NCBI RefSeq assembly: GCF_001547935.1 | Contig: NZ_AP014636.1 | Location: forward strand, 1,302,001 to 1,366,000 | DNA: 64,000 bases | DNA from: Vibrio tritonius | GTDB lineage: Bacteria; Pseudomonadota; Gammaproteobacteria; Enterobacterales; Vibrionaceae | Direction of reading: 5' to 3' | Shown: positions 43,007 through 52,064 of the stretch, one piece after another | Position numbering within the stretch: position 1 is the stretch's first letter | Layout of the letters: every line of letters begins with the position of its first letter | Notes under the pieces: generated by a model | What the model was told of the DNA's origin: nothing | Database searches by the model: none | The model's input: the letters and a program-made list of their open reading frames with translations, nothing else | Translations under genes and position numbers: made by a program

Positions 43007-43495
43007 TGAATATCTCCGTGTTAGTTATACAAATTTGCGTTGCAACATAGGTTGCAGTCCACACAATAGCCTGTGTTGATCTCACCCTTGTTCACCAAGG
43101 GCCTCTCATGGTGGGCAAAACTACCTTAACTGAGAAATTTCATATGCACAGTGTTTGTAATAATTTGTCGACAATGTTGGAATCAACATCACGTAACTTA
43201 TTGATGCATCTACAAACTACGGGTTGATAAAAACATAGATAGAAGAAATAGGTCAAGGTGAATGTGTTGAACAGCCTAATTGCGCGTTCGCTCTTGTCTC
43301 AAGATCACATTCTTAAGCATTGGCTGTTTATCAATTGAGCAACTACAACATATGTTAATCATCAAGATGATTAACCGCTTATTAGTTACAATGTCACCAA
43401 TAGCGGCAAAAAAGTGGAATCATTGAGTGACCACTTAATAGCAGCGATGTATACTTAACGAAGTATTTTCTTCACGTTTTGTTAGGAATGGAATC
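43007..43495. other. Divergent region, PfpI-like / hxlR
   Basis: About 489 bases without a gene. The one clear element is the inverted repeat at 43354-43375. Confidence 0.5.
43354..43375. promoter_or_regulatory. Inverted repeat, candidate HxlR operator
   Basis: GTTAATCATC (43354-43363) and its exact reverse complement GATGATTAAC (43366-43375), spacer AA. It lies about 120 bases upstream of the HxlR gene. Confidence 0.55.
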
Positions 43496-43915
43496 ATGTC
43501 TTCCGTCACCAAATTGCCGGTAAAGCATCATCGCTCTTCTCTACTTGACCAAGTCAAACAAGGTAATGTTCTAGAGAAAGAGTGCCCGTCTCGGGAAATT
43601 TTACGCGATGTCACCAACCGTTGGGGTGTGTTGACCATTTTAGCATTAACTGGCGACACGCTACGCTTTAGCGAACTACGTCGTAAAATCAGCGGGATAA
43701 GTGAAAAAATGTTGTCACAAACCCTACAAGCTTTAGAAGCTGATGGGTTCGTCAATCGTATTGCCTACCCTGTTGTACCACCACACGTAGAGTACTCCTT
43801 GACGCCATTGGGCGAAGAAGTGAGTGTAAGAGTACAAGAATTAACGGGGTGGATTGAAGATAATCTACCCTCAATTTTGCAGCATCGCCGCGAATATCAG
43901 GCTGACAACAACTGA
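43496..43915 (+). CDS. HxlR-family regulator
   Basis: Winged-helix regulator of 139 residues: CPSREILRDVTNRWGVLTILAL, then the recognition helix FSELRRKISGISEKMLSQTLQALEADGFV, and the wing HVEYSLTPLGEEV. HxlR proteins often use a Cys near the N-terminus for aldehyde or redox sensing; a Cys is present here (Cys30 in KECPSRE). The divergent neighbour is a DJ-1 family protein of the stress type, so control by electrophiles or aldehydes is a reasonable inference. Confidence 0.9.
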   Translation: MSSVTKLPVKHHRSSLLDQVKQGNVLEKECPSREILRDVTNRWGVLTILALTGDTLRFSELRRKISGISEKMLSQTLQALEADGFVNRIAYPVVPPHVEYSLTPLGEEVSVRVQELTGWIEDNLPSILQHRREYQADNN

Positions 43916-44037
43916 GTCTAATAAAAATAGCGGTTCGGCACTGGCTTATACGCCGGTGCCTACGACACCTAATGAGCAATGAGCGCTCATCCCCAAGCAA
44001 TATAGCACTAACTTAACCCGCCCCGAGTGATAAAACC

Positions 44038-44086
44038 CAAGTAACCTCAAGATGCAGCCCTAAATTCTGTATCTTGAGGTTACTTG
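44038..44086. repeat. Dispersed repeat, paired copy forming a 20-bp hairpin
   Basis: CAAGTAACCTCAAGATGCAG (44038-44057) and CTGTATCTTGAGGTTACTTG (44067-44086) pair over 20 positions with one G.T-type mismatch around a 9-base loop. It lacks a T-run, so it is not a classic terminator. Confidence 0.8.
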
Positions 44087-44162
44087 AGTATTTGATTAGA
44101 CACTGTTAATTAATATCACGATTTATGTTTTATCTTAAATTAATAGTGACAACGATCCAAAA

Positions 44163-44184
44163 AATGAAACATCGGTTTTTTAAT
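44163..44184. promoter_or_regulatory. KdgR-like box upstream of the second PL9 gene
   Basis: AATGAAACATC half-site followed by GGTTTTTTA, resembling the KdgR pectin-regulon operator; the right half is imperfect. About 60 bases before the ATG. Confidence 0.3.
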
Positions 44185-44244
44185 ATTCGACCTTATATAT
44201 AGTTCCTTCTATGGTATAGAAAATTAATAACACATGGGTCAATT

Positions 44245-45558
44245 ATGAAATTTAAAATTCTATCTTTATCAATGTTATTAGCTTTTAGTAATATTTGTAT
44301 AGCTAAAAATCTATATATTTCTCCAAACGGTTCAGATAACAACTCTGGTACACTTTCATCTCCATTAAAAACGATAATGGCGGCACAAACCGCAGCCTCG
44401 TCTGGTGATACTGTTTATATCCGTGGTGGAACTTATTATTTAGATGATTCGAATATAACTCAGTATCAAAGTGTTCGCGCGATCGTCAATAATATTACCA
44501 AAGACAATATCAGCTATATCAACTATGGCTCAGAACGTCCGGTGTTCGACTTCTCAAATGTCAAACCTGAAAATTATCGCAATACTGCTTTTATGGTACG
44601 AGCAGATAACTGTGTGTTTAAGGGCTTTGATGTGGTTGGCGTACAAGTGACTATTGATGATCAACACACCCAATCTGAAGCCTTTATGGTCAACAAAGGC
44701 AGTGGTAACCGTTTTGAAAACTTAGCTATTCATGACGGCATGGCGATTGGTTGGTATTTGGTAGCAGGCAGCAACAACTATGTTCTGAATGTGGATGCTT
44801 ACAATAATCAAGGCTTAAATAGCTACTCTAACGGTAATGTTGATGGCTTCGGAGCGCACCCAACATCTTCATCTTATACCGGTAATGTGATTAGCCATTC
44901 ACGCGCTTGGTTTAACAGTGATGATGGCTTTGACTTAATCAATGCCGATGCAGCCGTTACCATTGAATACAGCTGGGCGTTTTATAATGGCTACGATCAA
45001 GATTTTAACCGCATAGGTGATGGTAATGGCTTTAAAGCTGGCGGCTATGGAAGTAATGGCAGCACTCCTCCAAGCGTTATCCCTCGTCATACTATTCGTT
45101 ACAACTTAGCCGTGCGTAACAGCTCTGCTGGATTTTACGCTAACCACCATATCGGTGGGCAAAACTGGATAAATAATACCTCGATTCGTAACCAAAGTTC
45201 GAACTACAACATGTTATCAACGCTCGACGATAATGACACTGACGTTGATGGCTACGACCATTACATGCGTAATAACCTTGGTTTTGACGGCCATAATGAA
45301 GTTATCAATTTAGGTGACAGCACTGAAAATGACATTAGTTACAACTATTTCAACCTTCCAGTTACTATCACATCAAAAGATTTTGTTCGTTTGGATGAAA
45401 ATGAATTGATGTATGCTCGCCAAGCAGATGGTTCACTACCTAAAATCAAATATGCACTACTTAAAAAAGGTAGTGACTTGATTGATGCCGGTATGGACAT
45501 TGGTGATGATTATAATGGCACTGCGCCCGATCTCGGCGCATTCGAATCTGATTACTAA
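44245..45558 (+). CDS. Secreted PL9-family polysaccharide lyase
   Basis: Right-handed beta-helix lyase of 437 residues with a signal peptide (ends about residue 20, CIA-K). Calcium ligands Asp200, Asp226, Asp227 and Asp230 (NVDGFG, NSDDGFDLI) and catalytic Lys264 (NGFKAGG) align with the PL9 pattern. It is clearly a distant relative of the PelL-like protein at 23.9 kb: motifs are shared but the rest has diverged. PL9 also contains rhamnogalacturonan and exo-pectate lyases, so the exact substrate differs possibly from PelL. AT-rich 5' end. Single gene. Confidence 0.87.
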   Translation: MKFKILSLSMLLAFSNICIAKNLYISPNGSDNNSGTLSSPLKTIMAAQTAASSGDTVYIRGGTYYLDDSNITQYQSVRAIVNNITKDNISYINYGSERPVFDFSNVKPENYRNTAFMVRADNCVFKGFDVVGVQVTIDDQHTQSEAFMVNKGSGNRFENLAIHDGMAIGWYLVAGSNNYVLNVDAYNNQGLNSYSNGNVDGFGAHPTSSSYTGNVISHSRAWFNSDDGFDLINADAAVTIEYSWAFYNGYDQDFNRIGDGNGFKAGGYGSNGSTPPSVIPRHTIRYNLAVRNSSAGFYANHHIGGQNWINNTSIRNQSSNYNMLSTLDDNDTDVDGYDHYMRNNLGFDGHNEVINLGDSTENDISYNYFNLPVTITSKDFVRLDENELMYARQADGSLPKIKYALLKKGSDLIDAGMDIGDDYNGTAPDLGAFESDY

Positions 45559-45586
45559 CCATGCACAATCAAAACCACTAGAAACG

Positions 45587-45613
45587 AAAAATGCAGCCTA
45601 CCGCTGCATTTTT
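45587..45613. terminator. Bidirectional terminator, PL9 / PheC-like
   Basis: Perfect 11-bp stem AAAAATGCAGC / GCTGCATTTTT, 5-base loop, A-run and T-run on the arms; serves the two convergent genes. Confidence 0.9.
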
Positions 45614-45630
45614 CTCATTGGGGAATAAGG

Positions 45631-46392
45631 TTACATAAAATGATTTTGTTCCATTAATGTCTTATCTATCCCTTTTAGCTTCATATCGTCCATCACAAAG
45701 TTTACGGTATTAAGCAAACGCTGTTCGCCTTTAGGAATTAGATAAGTGAACTCACTTTTGGTAAATGGATTGTCTTTGCGCACCACATCAAACTTAGGAT
45801 TGGTGGTGTGGTAAAATAGCGCTTCTGGTGTTTCGGTAATCATCACATCCACTTTGCCACTTAATACGGCTTCTGGCACATCAAGGTTATTTTCAAACGT
45901 TACATGGGTCGCTTTAGAGAGGAACTGCTTAGCAAAGGTTTCGTTAGTGCCACCAATGTTATAACCAACACGAACATTGGGCTGGTTCACTTTTGCTAAG
46001 GTATCAAATTTCATCGTGCGCCCAACCCGAACTAAAAATAGCTTACCAAAGGTCATATAACCTTGAGTCTGTTCCGCAGCCAGTTGGCGATCGATACGAC
46101 GAGTAATCCCGCCCATTGCAATATCGTATTTACCTGAGCTGAGATCAGAGATCAGCCCTTTCCAAGTGGTTGGTACAAATTCCACTTTTACATTGAGTTG
46201 CTGGGCAAGATAGTTTGCGACATCAATGTCGTAGCCGCTGTAATTGGCACCGTCGTAGTAACTAAACGGTTTGTAATCTCCGGTCGTACCCACACGGATA
46301 GAACCCCGCTGTTGGATATCATCAAGAAGGTCAGCATGCGCCGCCAGTGACAGCAAAGACAACAATAAAACTACACCACGTTTGAGAGACAT
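45631..46392 (-). CDS. Periplasmic binding-fold protein, PheC (cyclohexadienyl dehydratase)-like
   Basis: 253 residues with a signal peptide (about 1-20, AHA-D). The fold is that of solute-binding protein family 3, but GTTGDYKPFSYYD, DIAMGGIT and GGTNETFA follow periplasmic cyclohexadienyl dehydratase (PheC), which makes phenylpyruvate from prephenate or arogenate. The segment MITETPEA has Glu187 and Glu190 near the PheC catalytic Glu. An amino-acid-binding function without catalysis is possible; no permease is near. AAGGAAG precedes the ATG. It follows a LysR gene in the same direction. Confidence 0.75.
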   Translation of the reverse strand: MSLKRGVVLLLSLLSLAAHADLLDDIQQRGSIRVGTTGDYKPFSYYDGANYSGYDIDVANYLAQQLNVKVEFVPTTWKGLISDLSSGKYDIAMGGITRRIDRQLAAEQTQGYMTFGKLFLVRVGRTMKFDTLAKVNQPNVRVGYNIGGTNETFAKQFLSKATHVTFENNLDVPEAVLSGKVDVMITETPEALFYHTTNPKFDVVRKDNPFTKSEFTYLIPKGEQRLLNTVNFVMDDMKLKGIDKTLMEQNHFM

Positions 46393-46486
46393 ATTTCTTC
46401 CTTGGATAACGAATAACGCTGCCGATAATTTACAGCGAGTCGTTTATACCACGATTTATCTAACTAGCCGAGAGACGAAAAGAAAT

Positions 46487-47380
46487 TTAGTCTTGCGTCG
46501 ATTTTAAGCTCCACAGCAAAGTTTGCCGCGCATGCGCAATACGAGGTTGACGCAGCGCACTTGGCGCCCATGCCATGTAGTAACTCAGTTGGGTGTTTCC
46601 CACTGGTGCTTCGATCATTTGCAATTCACCAGAACGTAAGTATCCCTCACATAAAAAAGCAGGCATAACCGTCCACCCAAAACCACTAAGGAGTATACTT
46701 CTCAGTGCTCGCAAATCTTGGCTCACTACCGATGGACTCGCCATATCTATGCGGATCTTGTTTTTATTAAGCCAACTGTCCATCACAGAAAGTTCTAAGT
46801 TGTAAGTCAACATAGGCTCTTGCAACAGTGCCTCAGCAAAAATATCAGCTTGCTCTATCCGTGCAACCACCTGCGGCGCAGCAACCGCATACACAGGCAC
46901 TGTCATTAAGGTTTCACTGCGCAGTCGTTTATCCGTAATTGGGTGGGCGGTAAAGCCAAGGTCGCAGTGCCCTTCCACCAGCATATTGTGGATCATATCG
47001 CCATCTCCACTGTGCATGCGCACACGAATCCCCGATTCAAGCAAGGGTAAGAGCTTGGGTGACACCACTTCAGCCAGAAAATCGGCATGACCAATAATTT
47101 GCAGTGCCCCCTCCATATTCATGCTACGGGCGCGAGCTTGTGCCAGTGCGTTTTCTACCGAATCCAATTTGTCGCCGATGTCATTGGCCAGTTCATCCGC
47201 CGCGGTGGTGGGTGTCACGCCGCCAGTCTCACGAATAAACAGCCGTCGCCCGACCGCCACTTCCAATCCATTAATGTGCTGTGACACCGCTGGCTGAGTA
47301 AGATTTAGGTTGCGCGCAGCAGCACTGATTGATTTCTGCCGATAGACTTCAACAAATGTTCTCAATCTAATCAACGACAT
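46487..47380 (-). CDS. LysR-family regulator
   Basis: Regulator of 297 residues with an N-terminal winged HTH (SLIRLRTFVEVYRQKSISAAARNLNLTQPAVSQHINGLE) and a type 2 periplasmic-binding effector domain. It is divergent from the aldehyde dehydrogenase gene (210 bases) and followed by the PheC-like gene, so either or both are likely targets. The effector is unknown. The ribosome binding site is weak. Confidence 0.92.
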   Translation of the reverse strand: MSLIRLRTFVEVYRQKSISAAARNLNLTQPAVSQHINGLEVAVGRRLFIRETGGVTPTTAADELANDIGDKLDSVENALAQARARSMNMEGALQIIGHADFLAEVVSPKLLPLLESGIRVRMHSGDGDMIHNMLVEGHCDLGFTAHPITDKRLRSETLMTVPVYAVAAPQVVARIEQADIFAEALLQEPMLTYNLELSVMDSWLNKNKIRIDMASPSVVSQDLRALRSILLSGFGWTVMPAFLCEGYLRSGELQMIEAPVGNTQLSYYMAWAPSALRQPRIAHARQTLLWSLKSTQD

Positions 47381-47590
47381 AAAATACCCATAAATTTATT
47401 TATACCCCTCCTAAAATACCCTTGTTAGCCAACAAACGCCAGTTCCTTTAATCTACGCAGCAAGTCAGCCAAGCAGGGTAATCCTGCTGGACAATGAAAT
47501 GAGTATTGCTCTGTTGATTCGTTTCATCGCTCACATGAGATGAACCATAAAACAAAGCAACAAACACAGCCTTCAATAAGGAGAGAGCAA

Positions 47591-49006
47591 ATGTCAGCCA
47601 CTCAAGCTCATAACGAACTGCGTACAATTCTAACCACAATGAAACGCGCTTCGATTCAAAATGGCCCAGCAACTCTTGCCGTGCGCCAAGACCGTCTACA
47701 ACGCTCCATTCGTTTGATTAAAGAAAACTATTCTGCACTAGCACAAGCGATGAGCGACGACTTTGGTCACCGCAGCACTTATCAAGCGCTGCTCGCAGAT
47801 ATGGTAACCACGGTCAAAATGCTGCAACACGCTCACGATCATGTTGAGCAATGGATGCAACCTAAAGTGATTGAAGGGTTAGACGGTCCAGAAGCATGGA
47901 TCGAGCAACAACCACTGGGTGTTGTTGGCATCATCAGCCCTTGGAATTTCCCGATTAACTTGGCGTTTGGTCCATTGGCAGGTGTGTTTGCCGCAGGTAA
48001 TACAGCCATGCTTAAACCATCAGAATTGACTCCACTCACCTCTGAGTTACTGGCAGACCTGATTGGTCGCTACTTTGACCCAATGGAGCTAGAAGTGGTG
48101 CTCGGTGATGCGGATGTGGGTCGTCAATTCAGTGCTCTGCCTTTTGACCACTTAGTCTTTACCGGCAGTACAACGGTGGGCAAACATGTGATGCGTGCGG
48201 CGGCGGAAAATCTCGTTCCTGTGACTTTGGAATTGGGCGGCAAATCACCGGTTGTGGTTGACGAGGCTTTTGATCTCACGACGGCAATTGAACGCACCCT
48301 AACCATCAAAACCTTTAACTCTGGTCAAATCTGTCTATCACCGGATTACTTGATGATTGCCCAAGGGAAAGAGACACAATTGGTCAACAGTGCCAAAGCG
48401 TTTATCGAACAGAGCTTTGCTCACATTCAAGATAATGCGGATTACACATCGATCATCAGTGATCGCCACTATCAGCGCCTCATTCACTTACTCAATGACG
48501 CGCAAGAAAAAGGCGCAACCATTGTGAATTTAGGCCCACAAGATGAACCGGGATTTGATGCTCAGACTCGCAAAATTGCACCGCATTTAGTGCTTAATGC
48601 CACCCAAGAGATGGCCATTATGCAAGAAGAGATCTTTGGTCCATTGCTACCGGTGATGACTTATGACCACTGGACTGACACCATTGATTTCATTAACCAA
48701 CACGATCGCCCATTAGCTGCGTATTTCTTTAGTGACAATAAAGAACATCAAACTCAATTTGTGCAAAACACCACATCCGGTGCTTTGGTGATTAATGATG
48801 TGATGACCCATGCATCGATCGATGATCTGCCATTTGGTGGTGTGGGTGCATCCGGTATTGGTGCTTACCATGGTGAACACGGTTTCCGTCAGTTTACTCA
48901 CGCAAAAGCGGTGGTACGCCAAAGCGAAGACGGAGCGTCAAACTTACGTTTACGTGCACCATATCAAGATAACTTAGGATTACTAAAAGCCTTTTTGGAC
49001 GCTTAA
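47591..49006 (+). CDS. Aldehyde dehydrogenase, coniferyl-aldehyde-dehydrogenase-like
   Basis: NAD(P)-dependent aldehyde dehydrogenase of 471 residues. Catalytic Cys248 (NSGQICLSP), Glu214 (TLELGGKSP) and PWNFP (118-122) are intact. PKVIEGLDGPEAWIEQQPLGVVGIISPWN resembles the coniferyl aldehyde dehydrogenase group, which also takes other aromatic and long-chain aldehydes. AGGAGAG with an 8-base gap selects ATG 47591; the longer in-frame start at 47540 is unlikely. It is followed 82 bases later by a DJ-1 family gene, probably in the same unit, consistent with aldehyde detoxification. Confidence 0.9.
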   Translation: MSATQAHNELRTILTTMKRASIQNGPATLAVRQDRLQRSIRLIKENYSALAQAMSDDFGHRSTYQALLADMVTTVKMLQHAHDHVEQWMQPKVIEGLDGPEAWIEQQPLGVVGIISPWNFPINLAFGPLAGVFAAGNTAMLKPSELTPLTSELLADLIGRYFDPMELEVVLGDADVGRQFSALPFDHLVFTGSTTVGKHVMRAAAENLVPVTLELGGKSPVVVDEAFDLTTAIERTLTIKTFNSGQICLSPDYLMIAQGKETQLVNSAKAFIEQSFAHIQDNADYTSIISDRHYQRLIHLLNDAQEKGATIVNLGPQDEPGFDAQTRKIAPHLVLNATQEMAIMQEEIFGPLLPVMTYDHWTDTIDFINQHDRPLAAYFFSDNKEHQTQFVQNTTSGALVINDVMTHASIDDLPFGGVGASGIGAYHGEHGFRQFTHAKAVVRQSEDGASNLRLRAPYQDNLGLLKAFLDA

Positions 49007-49088
49007 CCCAAAAACTGCAGGCTTTACTAATGCTCCCATTAGTGACTCCCATTAATAACGAATAGAAAGATAAATAACGAGGAACAAC

Positions 49089-49766
49089 ATGAAAATTTTA
49101 ATGGTACTGACTTCACATAGCGATCTAGGCAACACAGGGGCTAAAACTGGCTTCTGGCTTGAAGAGTTCGCCGCACCTTATTACACCTTTAAAGACGCTG
49201 GTGCTGAGCTAGTGCTGGCATCTCCTGCGGGCGGTCAACCACCGCTAGATCCAAAAAGTGATTTAGCCGATTTTCAAACTGAGCTGACGCATCGTTTTAA
49301 AGCCGACCCAGACGCACAACATGCATTGGCCACTACCGTCACTTTAGATTCGGTCAAAGCAGAGGATTTCGATGCTGTTTTCTACCCTGGCGGTCACGGT
49401 CCACTATGGGATTTAACACCATCACAAACCTCAATTGCGCTTATCGAACGCTTTAACGAGCTAAATAAGCCAATGGGATTTGTGTGTCACGCGCCTGCTG
49501 TACTGCGTAACGTAAAAGGTACCGATGGTCAGCCGCTCATCAAAGGTCGCACGGTAACTGGCTTTACCAACGGCGAAGAAGCGGGTGTTGAACTTACCGA
49601 CGTTGTACCATTTTTGATTGAAGACGAATTTATTGCCCTAGGCGCTGATTATCAAAAAGGCCCTGATTGGGCACCGTTTGTGGTCACTGATGGGCAATTA
49701 GTCACAGGTCAAAACCCAGCCAGTTCTGAAGACGTTGCAAAAGTTCTTCTGACTAAACTGGCTTAA
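49089..49766 (+). CDS. DJ-1/Hsp31-type glyoxalase-like protein
   Basis: 225-residue DJ-1 superfamily protein. The nucleophile elbow FVCHAPAVL has Cys133 and His134, with a conserved Glu in FWLEEF (25/26). GGHGPLWDL is typical of Hsp31/glyoxalase III members, which convert methylglyoxal to lactate without glutathione. It sits after an aldehyde dehydrogenase and could help dispose of reactive aldehydes. GAGG precedes the ATG. Confidence 0.89.
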   Translation: MKILMVLTSHSDLGNTGAKTGFWLEEFAAPYYTFKDAGAELVLASPAGGQPPLDPKSDLADFQTELTHRFKADPDAQHALATTVTLDSVKAEDFDAVFYPGGHGPLWDLTPSQTSIALIERFNELNKPMGFVCHAPAVLRNVKGTDGQPLIKGRTVTGFTNGEEAGVELTDVVPFLIEDEFIALGADYQKGPDWAPFVVTDGQLVTGQNPASSEDVAKVLLTKLA

Positions 49767-50163
49767 TCATTCGGTTTTGTGAGACAAGTTTGTGCTTCCA
49801 CTTCACTCGAACATCGTTTTGCTGTGAAGTCGAAGTCAACTCTTACGCCTTGTGCTTGAGTCGCGCAGGGCGTAATCCACTGCTGGTGTCACGCTACCAG
49901 CAACACCCTATACGTGGTAAAGCCTATTAATCCAAGGTGTTAATCAACGAATAGGTGTTCGACATCAATGTTACACCGAATGTTACACTGAATGTCCCAC
50001 TGCCTAACCCCATTATTGGCTAGGCAGTTTTCTTTTTATGCCACTTACACTGCTTGCTTGCGTTTAACGCCCTCTTTGACAGCGCTCATCAAGAGACTCA
50101 TTTCTACACGAACAATATCATGGCATACTGCCCGAACAGACAATAAAAAGGAGAATAAAACGA
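49767..50163. other. Intergenic region, Hsp31-like / LLM
   Basis: About 397 bases. The only clear element is the terminator-like hairpin at 49999-50036; I recognise no gene. Confidence 0.5.
49999..50036 (+). terminator. Terminator-like hairpin upstream of the LLM gene
   Basis: Stem ACTGCCTA / TAGGCAGT with a 14-base loop, followed by TTTTCTTTTT. About 230 bases after the DJ-1 gene. Confidence 0.7.
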
Positions 50164-51153
50164 ATGACGTTTCCTCCCATTTCCGTGCTCGATTTAGCCC
50201 CTGTCATTGAAGGCGCTGATTACGGGCAAACATACCAACGATCTGTCGAACTCGCTCAACAAACAGAACAACTTGGCTACCAACGTTTCTGGTTAGCAGA
50301 ACACCATAACATGCCCGATATTGCCAGTGCAGCGACCTCAGTACTAATTGGCCATATAGCTGCTCACACCAAAACGATGCGTATTGGCTCTGGTGGGATT
50401 ATGTTGCCCAATCATGCCCCATTAGTGATTGCCGAACAGTTTGGGACGCTCAATGCGCTTTATCCTGGGCGGATTGACCTTGGCCTTGGTAGAGCTCCTG
50501 GCAGCGATTACGCCACAATGCATGCGCTACGACGTGATCCAGAAAGAATGGATCCGGAATTTGATGAATTGTTAGAAGAGCTGCAATTTTTTATGGGGTC
50601 AGTTTCTGCCGGACAACCAGTCGCGGCCTATCCGGGCTCTTACTCTAACTTGCCAATTTGGTTGCTGGGTTCAAGTACCTACAGTGCACAATTAGCTGCA
50701 TTAAAAGGATTACCGTTTGCCTTCGCCTCCCACTTTGCACCGGATGCGATGATGCGTGCGTTAGCTTTATACCGAGAACATTTCACTCCATCAGAAACGC
50801 TGGCAAAACCCTACGTGATGATTGCAGTCAACATCACCGTGGCTGAAACAGACGAGCAAGCTCAATACTTGGCGACCACGGAAAAACAGAAATTTCTTGG
50901 CATGATCCGCGGCAAACGCGCCAAATTGCCCAAACCCGTCAGCAGCATGGAGCCACTTTGGCAACCCCATGAAAAACTGCATGTCGAAACCCAGCTACGC
51001 GAATCGATCATTGGTTCCCCAGACACCGTTCGAGGTCGCCTATTAGATTTGGTCGAGCGCACTCAAGCAAATGAAATCATGGTCAATAGCTTAGTGTATG
51101 ACCAACAGCAGAAACTCAAATCTTATCAGTTGCTTGCCGATATCATCCGCTAA
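50164..51153 (+). CDS. Luciferase-like flavin-dependent monooxygenase
   Basis: LLM-class oxidoreductase of 329 residues (YhbW-like). [37 protein letters not shown] and [41 protein letters not shown] are the family signature in order along the first 115 residues. It would use reduced FMN or F420-like flavin; the substrate is unknown. AAGGAG precedes the ATG by 9 bases. Single gene. Confidence 0.92.
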   Translation: MTFPPISVLDLAPVIEGADYGQTYQRSVELAQQTEQLGYQRFWLAEHHNMPDIASAATSVLIGHIAAHTKTMRIGSGGIMLPNHAPLVIAEQFGTLNALYPGRIDLGLGRAPGSDYATMHALRRDPERMDPEFDELLEELQFFMGSVSAGQPVAAYPGSYSNLPIWLLGSSTYSAQLAALKGLPFAFASHFAPDAMMRALALYREHFTPSETLAKPYVMIAVNITVAETDEQAQYLATTEKQKFLGMIRGKRAKLPKPVSSMEPLWQPHEKLHVETQLRESIIGSPDTVRGRLLDLVERTQANEIMVNSLVYDQQQKLKSYQLLADIIR

Positions 51154-51172
51154 AAAACCAATCAACACTTGT

Positions 51173-51196
51173 GGCGAGTCTCGACTCGCCCTTTTT
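51173..51196 (+). terminator. Terminator after the LLM gene
   Basis: Stem GGCGAGTC / GACTCGCC with a 2-base loop, then CTTTTTG. Short loop but strong GC stem. Confidence 0.82.
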
Positions 51197-51267
51197 GATC
51201 CGTAGTACCACGCTATCGCGCGTTGATCATCCTACTTTGATTTCCGCCAACTCATTACCGCCAGCGC

Positions 51268-51933
51268 TTACAAAAACAGTTGCTCTTCTTGCCCTTCGCA
51301 ATACGCCACCACTTCATCAAGATGATAAAAATGAGCATCCGCAATCATAAACTTTTCTGCTTGGCACTGCTCGCAAACGACAAACGTGGTCATCTGTGCA
51401 TTTTTTGCCGCCAGCACACCGTTGTAACTGTCTTCAATCACGATGCATTGATCGGTCGGCACATCCAATTTTTTCGCTGCTGTTAAGTAAACATCGGGGT
51501 GTGGTTTACCGTGTTCCTCATGTTCGGCGCTACAAGTAATATCAAAGTAGTCCCAAAGGTCAAGCTTATTAAACACCGCTTCAATCACGCTTTGGTTCGA
51601 TGAAGTCGCTAGCCCGATTTTGAGCTTCAGTTCATTGAGATACTCAAGTAGCTCGTACACACCTCGCATCGGTTTGCCTTGCTCTGCAATTAATTGGTGA
51701 AGATGCTTTAATATGCTGACTTCAAGCACTTTCGGGTCGATATCAAGCTCATACAATTCACACCATGTTTGAGCAATTGCATCAACACGTTTTCCCATCG
51801 TATGTTGTTCACATTGTTTGGGCGTTACATGCACACCATAGACCGAAAGCGCCGCATCTTGTGCACGTTGCCAAAGGGGTTCGGAGTCGATAATAACTCC
51901 ATCCATATCAAAAATAACTGCTTGTTTTTTCAT
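51268..51933 (-). CDS. HAD-family sugar phosphatase (HxpB/YniC-like)
   Basis: 221-residue hydrolase of the HAD superfamily. Motif I is FDMDGVIIDSEPLW (residues 8-21, Asp9 nucleophile and Asp11), motif II ATSSN, motif III KPHPDVY and motif IV VIEDSYNG. The subgroup resembles E. coli YniC/HxpB, which hydrolyses hexitol and 2-deoxyglucose phosphates. It follows the arabinitol dehydrogenase on the same strand, 131 bases away, so a role with polyol phosphates is plausible but unproven. Confidence 0.87.
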   Translation of the reverse strand: MKKQAVIFDMDGVIIDSEPLWQRAQDAALSVYGVHVTPKQCEQHTMGKRVDAIAQTWCELYELDIDPKVLEVSILKHLHQLIAEQGKPMRGVYELLEYLNELKLKIGLATSSNQSVIEAVFNKLDLWDYFDITCSAEHEEHGKPHPDVYLTAAKKLDVPTDQCIVIEDSYNGVLAAKNAQMTTFVVCEQCQAEKFMIADAHFYHLDEVVAYCEGQEEQLFL

Positions 51934-52064
51934 GCTCTTTTTCTAGTTTAATCGGTAAGAAAAATGCCTTACCGGGTGATAAAATCCGACGCTATAGTTA
52001 TAACAAAAAGCTGGCCGAATACACCGACCCGACCAGCGTCATTACTTGCCTATTGACACAACAT

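Larger units (their letters stand above)
43916..44244. other. Intergenic region, hxlR / PL9
   Basis: 329 bases. It contains the paired dispersed repeat forming a hairpin (44036-44088) and, nearer the PL9 gene, a KdgR-like box. Confidence 0.5.

Noticed and set aside
45631..46392. PheC-like protein as part of an amino-acid ABC transporter
   Set aside because: The fold allows it, but no permease or ATPase gene is near and the sequence follows PheC motifs better; kept as an alternative in the entry.
47423..47450. Sequence AACAAACGCC resembling an integron recombination site end
   Set aside because: Single short match without the partner half-site, cassette array or integrase.
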